From: DATNBT01 sp964579765
GTDB lineage: Bacteria; Acidobacteriota; Vicinamibacteria; Vicinamibacterales; CAVVIG01
Reading direction: 5' to 3'
Assembly: GCA_964579765.1 (NCBI GenBank)
Contig: CAZOIK010000003.1
Location: forward strand, 1 to 8,368
Length of the DNA stretch: 8,368 nt
Positions 1-5,132 of this stretch are shown here, in pieces; position 1 is the first letter of the stretch; each line of letters starts with the position of its first letter. The translations under genes and the position numbers were made by a program. Under the pieces are notes generated by a model that saw nothing but the letters and a program-made list of their open reading frames with translations, did no database searches and was not told where the DNA came from.

Positions 1-1
1 G

Positions 2-694
2 AACGCCGGCGCGCGCGGCGCCGGCACGTACAGCGCGAACTGGATGCCGAGCCGCGTCGTCGAGCGGCGCACGTCGTTGATCGACGATCCGCCAGACGGC
101 CGGCTGCCGCCGTTCACCGAGCGCTACACGCGGGCGCGCGCCGCCGCGCTCGCCGCGCGGCCCCGGTTCGCGCGCGGGCCGGAGGACATGTTCGTCACGG
201 ACCGCTGCATCTCGTACGGGATCCCGGATCTGTTCGCCGCCTACATGAGCGTCTACCGCATCATGCAGTCGCGCGATCAGGTCGTGATCGTGATGGAGAA
301 GATCCACGACACCCGCGTCATCCCGCTCGACGGCCGTCCGCACATCTCCCAGAAGATCCGCCACTACCTCGGCGACTCGCGCGGCCGCTGGGACGGCGAC
401 ACGCTCGTCGTCGAGACGACGAACTTTCATCCGAACGGGAACGCGATGGGCGGGCTCTTTCGCTACGCCGACGAGCATCTCACGCTGACCGAGCGCTTCA
501 CGCGATCGGGACCGGACGGGATCGCCTATGCGTTCACCGTGGACGATCCGACCGTGTGGACGCGGCCGTGGTCGGCGATGGTGCCGTGGACGCGCGCGCG
601 CGGTCAGATTTACGAGTATGCGTGCCACGAGGGCAACTACAGCCTGCGCAACATGCTCAGCGTCGCGCGCTATGAGGAGCGGGCGGAGCGGTGA
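2..694 (+). CDS. Secreted-family protein of unknown function, 5' end missing
   Basis: The reading frame is open from the first bases of the window, so the gene begins upstream; the ATG at 44 is internal and not a credible start. The visible 230 residues carry features I recognise from a family abundant in Acidobacteriota and not functionally characterised: PPDGRLPPFT near the start, DRCISYGIP, a stretch reading VVIVMEKIHDTRVIPLDGRPH, then GDSRGRWDGDTLVVETTNF, LTERFTR, the acidic VDDPTVWTRPW, and YEYACHEGNYSLRN near the end. Two Cys (in DRCIS and YACHE) are present and could pair if the protein is exported, as relatives usually are; the signal-peptide region is outside the window. The alternating hydrophobic and charged pattern suggests a beta-rich fold. 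The TGA stop at 692-694 overlaps a possible GTG at 691. No enzyme motif is seen and no function is assigned. Confidence 0.85.
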   Translation, partial: NAGARGAGTYSANWMPSRVVERRTSLIDDPPDGRLPPFTERYTRARAAALAARPRFARGPEDMFVTDRCISYGIPDLFAAYMSVYRIMQSRDQVVIVMEKIHDTRVIPLDGRPHISQKIRHYLGDSRGRWDGDTLVVETTNFHPNGNAMGGLFRYADEHLTLTERFTRSGPDGIAYAFTVDDPTVWTRPWSAMVPWTRARGQIYEYACHEGNYSLRNMLSVARYEERAER

Positions 695-783
695 AACGAA
701 CTACTTTCCAGATCTGCGTTCGCGCTGGCGTTCCTTTCGTGTGCGTCAACAACGTGATCGCGAAGGAACGACATGTCGAACCA

Positions 784-1461
784 ATGATCGTGATCGGTAG
801 TGCTTGTTCTCTGCGTCCTGCGCGTCCTCTGCGGTGGTTGGTGTCGTCGATGACACTCGCGCTCGCCGTTGTGTGCGCCGTCCCGCATACGGCCGTCGCA
901 CAAGACACACGCACAATCCTCTTCGTCGGCAGCAGCATCTTCCACCGCTGGACGCAGCTCGAGGCGCAGATGGCGCCGCTGTCCGTCCGGAACATCGCCT
1001 TCGACGGCGCGCTCACGGACGACTGGAACCGTCTGATCGACGCGCGCGTCATCCCGCTCGCGCCGGCCGTGGTCGTTTATTACTGCGGCAGCAATGACGT
1101 CGATCTCGGCGACTCCGCGACGGCGATCGCCGGCCGCATCCGCGCCTTCGTCGAGCGCCTCGCGGCGGCGCGGCCGCAGACGACGTTCGTCTTCGTCTCC
1201 GTCAACAAGGCGCCGGAGAAGCGAGACCGGTGGGATGTCGTCGAGGACGTCAACCGCCAGGTCGAGCGGTACGCGACCACGCACGCCCGGGTGCGATTCG
1301 TGGACGTCAATCCGGTGCTGCTCGACGCGCGCGGAGCGCCGCGGCTCGAGCTGTTCATGAATGACCGGCTGCACCTCCGGCCGGCCGCGTATGAGGGTTT
1401 TGCCGTACTGCTCAAGCCCGTTCTCGCGGGCGCGCTGCAAAATACTTTGATCTCAAAGTAA
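784..1461 (+). CDS. Exported SGNH/GDSL-type esterase or acetylhydrolase
   Basis: This is a small hydrolase of the SGNH/GDSL superfamily, which cleaves ester bonds on lipids, acetylated sugars or similar substrates; the substrate here is unknown. With the start used here it has 225 residues. A hydrophobic stretch and AVAQ-D cleavage-like site at about residues 22-40 indicate export. Block I is ILFVGSSIFHRW with Ser51 as likely nucleophile. Block II is around IAFDGALTDD (Gly oxyanion), block III is CGSNDVDLG with Asn104, and block V is NDRLHLRP, giving Asp194-x-x-His197. All four catalytic blocks are intact, so it should be active. The start is uncertain: GTG 691 overlaps the previous stop, ATG 784 gives an Arg-rich n-region typical of signal peptides, and GTG 841 or ATG 850 would skip the repeat. 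AT-rich third positions before about 840 favour the later ones; charge favours 784. It ends 22 bases before a glycosyltransferase, which may hint at envelope glycan modification. Confidence 0.8.
   Translation: MIVIGSACSLRPARPLRWLVSSMTLALAVVCAVPHTAVAQDTRTILFVGSSIFHRWTQLEAQMAPLSVRNIAFDGALTDDWNRLIDARVIPLAPAVVVYYCGSNDVDLGDSATAIAGRIRAFVERLAAARPQTTFVFVSVNKAPEKRDRWDVVEDVNRQVERYATTHARVRFVDVNPVLLDARGAPRLELFMNDRLHLRPAAYEGFAVLLKPVLAGALQNTLISK
807..837. repeat. Degenerate 9-base tandem repeat, probable dispersed-repeat fragment
   Basis: Three imperfect 9-10 base units follow each other: TCTGCGTCC (810-818), TGCGCGTCC (819-827) and TCTGCGGTGG (828-837). The pattern resembles a short dispersed motif of the form CTCTGCGTCCTCTGCGGTG that I recall from intergenic regions of many environmental bacterial genomes. 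It sits in a stretch from 695 to about 840 that is visibly poorer in GC than the flanking genes and whose third codon positions in the hydrolase frame are AT-rich, so this stretch looks intergenic. The family assignment is from memory; only one copy is in the window. Confidence 0.4.
1443..1460. promoter_or_regulatory. Perfect palindrome over the -35 region, candidate operator
   Basis: TACTTTGATCTCAAAGTA is an inverted repeat of two 8-base arms (1443-1450 and 1453-1460) with a two-base centre. It is AT-rich in GC-rich surroundings, it spans the last codons and stop of the hydrolase gene, and it covers the -35-like TTGATC of the promoter for the downstream glycosyltransferase. There is no T-run after it, so an intrinsic terminator is unlikely. 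Binding of a regulator there would block RNA polymerase; that role is inferred from position alone. Confidence 0.4.
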
Positions 1462-1475
1462 CTACCCGCTAGACT
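1447..1475 (+). promoter_or_regulatory. Sigma-70-like promoter giving a leaderless message
   Basis: A -35-like TTGATC (1447-1452) is separated by exactly 17 bases from a -10-like TAGACT (1470-1475). Transcription would be expected to begin about 7 bases downstream, at 1482-1484, which coincides with the ATG at 1484. There is no Shine-Dalgarno and no room for one, so the glycosyltransferase message would be leaderless. The match to consensus is four of six bases in each hexamer. The -10 has the same TANACT form as those before the amidohydrolase and the ABC ATPase. Confidence 0.5.
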
Positions 1476-1483
1476 CGGCGGCG

Positions 1484-3694
1484 ATGACGCCGGGTCTGCC
1501 TCGACGTCGCTGGGCGCCAGCCGCGGTCCTCGCGGTGTTCGCCGTAACCTTTGCCTCACTCGAAGTCGCCAGTTACACGCGCAAGTCCGCCACGTGGGAC
1601 GAGCCGATCCACCTGACGGCCGGCTACGTCGCGCTCACGCGGAGCGACTACCGCGTCGATCCGTCGCATCCGCCGTTCCTGCGCTTGTGGGCTGCGCTGC
1701 CGCTGCTCGCGCAGGACGTCAGGCTCGACACGGGGGGGATCGCGCGTGAGCCGGGCAGCGACTGGCTGGACCACGGGGCGTATGCCTTCGCCCATCAGTT
1801 CATGTATCGCGACAACGACGCGGATCGCCTGCTGTATTCCGCGCGATTCATGGTCGTCCTGCTCGGGATCCTGCTCGGCGGGCTCGTCTTCGCCTGGGCG
1901 TACGAATGGCTGGGCTTCGAGGCGGCCGTGTTCGCGCTCGTCCTGTACGCGCTGTCGCCGAACATCGTCGCCCACGCGTCGCTCGTGACGACGGACTTCG
2001 GCGTCACGTGCTTCCTCTTTGCGGCCGTGTATTTTCTGTGGCGTGCACGGACTCGGGTCGGGCCGTCGAACGTAGTGGCGCTGGCTGTGTCGTGCGCGCT
2101 GGCCGTCCTCACGAAGTTCTCGGGCCTCGTCCTCGGGCCCATTCTCCTGGTGCTCCTCGCGGCGGCTGTTGTGTCGAGGACGATGACGCTCAGGAGGGCC
2201 GTCGGGATCCTCGCTGTTGTAGCGGCGGTCACGTGGGCGGCGATCTGGGCGTGCTACGGCTTTCACTATGCGCCCAGTGTCTCGTCGTCGTCGCTGCTTA
2301 CGACGGCCGACTGGACGAACGGCGAGCCGGGAGGCATTTCAGGAGCGGTGATGCTCTGGGCGGACGCCCACCATCTGCTGCCGAATGCGTTCACCCACGG
2401 CTTTCTCTTCGGCGTCTCAACGGCGCAGTCGGTCGCCGGCTTTCTCGCCGGCCAGATCAGCACGGACGGCTGGTGGTACTACCTGCCGCTGGCGTTCGTG
2501 CTCAAGACGCCGATCCTGCTGCTGACGCTCCTGGCGGGCGGCCTCGTGGTCTACGGCGTTCGCTGGCGCCGTCTCGGGCCCTCCAACGAAGCGTTCGTCC
2601 TCGTGCCCGTCGTCATCTACGTCGCGGTGGCGATCGAGAGCGGCATCACACTCGGTGTGCGGCATCTGCTGCCGATCTATCCGTTCGTCATCCTGATCGC
2701 CGTCGCGGGCGGGCGCGAGCTGATGCGCGTGCGCGCGGGGCGGTACGCACTCGCGGCGCTGACGATCTTCACGGCCGTCCGGTTCGCCAGCGTCTATCCC
2801 GACATGCTGACGTTCTTCAACCAGGCGGTCGGCGGTCCGGAGCGCGGGCGCGAGTATCTCGCCGACTCCAATCTCGACTGGGGACAGCATCTGAAGCTGC
2901 TCAAAGAGTGGATGGACGATCGCGGCGTCCGGCGCATCAACCTCGCGTACTTCGGATCGGCCGATCCTGGCTATTACGGCATCGACTGTACGTATCTCCC
3001 CGGCGGACCGTCCTTCGCCGTCGATGCGATCATGCGCCCGCAGCTTCCCGGCTACGTCGCCGTCAGCGAGACGGTGCTGAGCGGCGTGTACCTCCAGCCG
3101 CAGTGGCGGCTGTTCTACCGGCCGCTCGTCGATCAGATGCCGGTGGCTGTTCTCGGCAACACAATTCGCATCTACTGGCTGACGAGCTGGCCGGAGGACG
3201 CGCCGACGGACGGGATTGCGTCCGCCGAGGCGGCCGAAACGGAGCGGACGCTCGCGGACGCGCTGCTCTTCGGCATGCACTGGAATGACCACGCCATCGT
3301 GCACTACCGCCGCTATCTCAGGCGGAATCCGCGCTCGAGCGAGGCGCTCGGAAACCTCGGCCTTGCGCTGGCGATTGGCGGCCGCACGGACGAAGCCGTC
3401 GAAAATTTCCGGCGCGCCGTCGTCGCCGACCCGCGCAACGCCCGTGTCCGCCGGCTGCTCGCGGCCGGGCTGCTCTCGCCGCAGCATGCCGCCGAGGCGG
3501 AGGGGCACGCGCGCAAGGCCGTCGAACTCGCGCCGGGAGACGCGGCGGCGCACGACGTGCTGGGGCGGGCGCTCGCGATCCAGGGCCGCCTCGAGGAAGC
3601 GGGAGCCGAGTTCCGGCGATCGGCGGCGATCGATCCCACGCTTCTGGACGCCCGCGAGGATCTGCGTCGGCTCGAGCGCATCCGCCGCCGCTGA
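1484..3694 (+). CDS. PMT/ArnT-like GT-C glycosyltransferase with C-terminal TPR repeats
   Basis: This integral membrane enzyme of 736 residues belongs to the GT-C fold (dolichyl-phosphate-mannosyltransferase/ArnT-like, GT39/GT83 type). Such enzymes move a sugar from a polyprenyl-phosphate carrier to a protein or glycan on the outer face of the cytoplasmic membrane. The first membrane segment (about 11-30) is followed by ATWDEPIHLTAGY; Asp39-Glu40 match the conserved acidic pair of the first external loop, and SHPPFLRLWAALPLL follows as usual. Asp171 in LVTTDFG fits the second conserved acidic site. About eleven to twelve hydrophobic segments run to residue 438. Then comes a soluble region with DSNLDWGQHLKLLKEW (461-476), typical of this subfamily. 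Residues 586-720 form roughly three to four TPR units, such as SEALGNLGLALAIGGRTDEA. TPRs suggest a partner protein or substrate docking. The donor and acceptor are unknown. The ATG at 1484 is supported by the adjacent promoter. No frame disruption is seen. Confidence 0.85.
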   Translation: MTPGLPRRRWAPAAVLAVFAVTFASLEVASYTRKSATWDEPIHLTAGYVALTRSDYRVDPSHPPFLRLWAALPLLAQDVRLDTGGIAREPGSDWLDHGAYAFAHQFMYRDNDADRLLYSARFMVVLLGILLGGLVFAWAYEWLGFEAAVFALVLYALSPNIVAHASLVTTDFGVTCFLFAAVYFLWRARTRVGPSNVVALAVSCALAVLTKFSGLVLGPILLVLLAAAVVSRTMTLRRAVGILAVVAAVTWAAIWACYGFHYAPSVSSSSLLTTADWTNGEPGGISGAVMLWADAHHLLPNAFTHGFLFGVSTAQSVAGFLAGQISTDGWWYYLPLAFVLKTPILLLTLLAGGLVVYGVRWRRLGPSNEAFVLVPVVIYVAVAIESGITLGVRHLLPIYPFVILIAVAGGRELMRVRAGRYALAALTIFTAVRFASVYPDMLTFFNQAVGGPERGREYLADSNLDWGQHLKLLKEWMDDRGVRRINLAYFGSADPGYYGIDCTYLPGGPSFAVDAIMRPQLPGYVAVSETVLSGVYLQPQWRLFYRPLVDQMPVAVLGNTIRIYWLTSWPEDAPTDGIASAEAAETERTLADALLFGMHWNDHAIVHYRRYLRRNPRSSEALGNLGLALAIGGRTDEAVENFRRAVVADPRNARVRRLLAAGLLSPQHAAEAEGHARKAVELAPGDAAAHDVLGRALAIQGRLEEAGAEFRRSAAIDPTLLDAREDLRRLERIRRR

Positions 3695-3701
3695 AGTTTC
3701 T

Positions 3702-3715
3702 GGAGCGGCCGCTCC
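3702..3715. promoter_or_regulatory. Perfect 14-base palindrome upstream of the amidohydrolase
   Basis: GGAGCGGCCGCTCC is identical to its reverse complement and has no spacer, so it suits a protein dimer better than an RNA hairpin. It begins 8 bases after the glycosyltransferase stop and lies where the -35 of the following TACACT promoter would be. Its centre (3708.5) is 18.5 bases before the -10, the same distance as the palindrome at 1443-1460. A terminator role is unlikely because no T-run follows. In GC-rich DNA a chance palindrome of this length is possible. Confidence 0.35.
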
Positions 3716-3723
3716 CGGCCTGC

Positions 3724-3732
3724 TGCTACACT
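3724..3732 (+). promoter_or_regulatory. Extended -10 promoter candidate for the amidohydrolase
   Basis: TGCTACACT contains a TANACT-type -10 hexamer (TACACT, 3727-3732) preceded by the TGn of an extended -10, which can make up for the lack of a recognisable -35. Transcription would start near 3739, leaving about 28 bases of leader that holds the Shine-Dalgarno at 3755-3761. The gene could alternatively be co-transcribed with the glycosyltransferase, whose stop is 73 bases before its ATG. Confidence 0.4.
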
Positions 3733-3754
3733 GCGCGGCGGATTCTCCGTCCAT

Positions 3755-3761
3755 GAGGAGG
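3755..3761 (+). promoter_or_regulatory. Strong Shine-Dalgarno that sets the amidohydrolase start
   Basis: GAGGAGG ends six bases before the ATG at 3768, an ideal spacing. This decides in favour of 3768 over the in-frame ATG at 3753, which would overlap the motif itself. The frame is open far upstream to 3216, but that stretch lies within the glycosyltransferase gene in another frame and is a shadow. Confidence 0.75.
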
Positions 3762-3767
3762 TTCGGC

Positions 3768-5132
3768 ATGCGAAGAACATCGGTGTGGACGGCGGCGGCC
3801 GCCGTCCTCCTGGCCGCAGCATCGGCACGCGCGCAGGGACCGGCTGCGCCGCCGGCGCCGTGGCGCGGCGCGGGACCGACGCCGTGCGTCGGCGCGGACG
3901 GCGGCATCCTGCAGTGCGCGCCGCCGCCGCGGACGGTCGCAATCAAAGCGGGCCATCTCTTCGACAGCCGGAGCGGCCAGATGCTGGCGAATCAGGTGAT
4001 CGTCGTCCGGGGCGAACGCATCGCTGCGGCAGGACCGGCCGCCAGCGTGAAGATCCCGGCCGGCGCCGGCGTGATCGACTTAAGCCGATCGTACGTGCTG
4101 CCCGGCCTCATCGACGCGCACACGCACATGTTCAACCAGCGCAACGCGAAGATGACGACCGAGAGCGCGATGCTCATCGCGGTGCAGAACGTCCAGTTCG
4201 ACCTGCGCGCGGGCTTCACGAGCGCGCGCGACATGAGCTCGCACGGCAACGGCTACGGCGACATCGCCATCCGCGACGCGATCAACGACGGGCGCATCGA
4301 CGGCCCGCGCTATCAGGTCTCGACGCTGGGCGTCGTCTGGGGCGCGACGCCGGCTGATCCTGCGCACCCGGACAACCCGCTGGCGAGCACCGTCGTCCGA
4401 TCCGTGGACGACGCGAGAGCCGCCGTACGCACGCAGGTTGCGCACGGCGCCGACTGGATCAAGCTGTTTCCTGGCGGTGCGTACTCCTTCAGCGCGTCGG
4501 GCGAGCCGCAGTACGTGACGACGTATCCGATGCCCGTGCTGCAGGCCCTCATCGACGAGACGCATCGGCTCGGCAAGAAGACCGGCTGTCACGTGTTCGG
4601 CGGACAGGGACTGCAGAACACGATCGACGCCGGCTGCGACACCGTCGAGCACGCGTACGGCTTGACGAAGGCGCAGGCCGAGGAGATGGCGGCCAAGAAG
4701 CTGTTCTACGACCCGACGCTGCAGCGCTACATCGAACCGTACATGGACGACAACGACGCGCGGAACACTGGCGGTCGCTTCCGCATGATTCCGATCTTCG
4801 AGAACGCCGTCCGCACCGCGGACCACACGCCCGGCTTGCGGATCATGATGGGCAGCGGCGCCGACGGCGCGACGTACGCGCATGGAACGCAGGCGCTGGA
4901 TTTCGAGATGCTCGTCACGAAAGCCGGCCTGAGCCCGGTGCGCGCGCTGCAGGCGGGCACGATTGTCAACGCCGAGGCGCTCGGCTGGCTCGACCGCGTC
5001 GGCTCGATCGAGAGCGGGAAGTACGCGGATGTCATCGCCGTGGACGGCGATCCGCTGGCCGACATCACGCGGCTGCAGCACGTCGCGTTCGTGATGAAAG
5101 GCGGCCGGGTGATCGTGGGCGGCGGATTCTAG
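3768..5132 (+). CDS. Exported metal-dependent amidohydrolase (imidazolonepropionase/prolidase-like)
   Basis: This 454-residue hydrolase belongs to the amidohydrolase superfamily, in the subgroup with imidazolonepropionase-like and Xaa-Pro/Xaa-Arg dipeptidases. It uses a metal centre to hydrolyse amide or related bonds; the substrate cannot be read from the sequence. A signal peptide of about 23 residues (MRRTS, a hydrophobic Ala/Leu/Val core, then SARAQ) predicts periplasmic location. Metal-site residues are visible: His118-x-His120 in LPGLIDAHTHMF, Lys232 in DWIKLF as the likely carboxylated bridging lysine, His275 in GCHVFGG and His295 in VEHAYGL. Asp366 lies in GSGADGATYAHG, where relatives more often read G-S/T-D, so the fifth ligand is shifted or the loop is one residue longer. 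The C-terminal part reads GSIESGKYADVIAVDGDPL, the usual small beta domain. Cys40 and Cys50 could form a disulfide. Length is normal for exported members. Its stop overlaps that of the opposing kinase gene. Confidence 0.88.
   Translation: MRRTSVWTAAAAVLLAAASARAQGPAAPPAPWRGAGPTPCVGADGGILQCAPPPRTVAIKAGHLFDSRSGQMLANQVIVVRGERIAAAGPAASVKIPAGAGVIDLSRSYVLPGLIDAHTHMFNQRNAKMTTESAMLIAVQNVQFDLRAGFTSARDMSSHGNGYGDIAIRDAINDGRIDGPRYQVSTLGVVWGATPADPAHPDNPLASTVVRSVDDARAAVRTQVAHGADWIKLFPGGAYSFSASGEPQYVTTYPMPVLQALIDETHRLGKKTGCHVFGGQGLQNTIDAGCDTVEHAYGLTKAQAEEMAAKKLFYDPTLQRYIEPYMDDNDARNTGGRFRMIPIFENAVRTADHTPGLRIMMGSGADGATYAHGTQALDFEMLVTKAGLSPVRALQAGTIVNAEALGWLDRVGSIESGKYADVIAVDGDPLADITRLQHVAFVMKGGRVIVGGGF

Noticed and set aside
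5..25. Perfect inverted repeat GCCGGCGC-N5-GCGCCGGC
   Set aside because: It lies inside coding sequence for an Ala/Gly-rich stretch in GC-rich DNA, where such symmetry is expected by codon use; no T-run or regulatory context.
1443..1460. Intrinsic terminator after the hydrolase
   Set aside because: The stem is AT-rich and short and is followed by ACTACCC, not a T-run; it lies on a promoter.
3702..3715. Intrinsic terminator after the glycosyltransferase
   Set aside because: The palindrome has no loop and no following T-run, so it does not fit a Rho-independent terminator.
2417..3946. A 509-codon minus-strand open frame opposite the glycosyltransferase and amidohydrolase
   Set aside because: It crosses two well-supported plus-strand genes, is dominated by Arg, Ala and Asp/Glu, and carries no recognisable motif.
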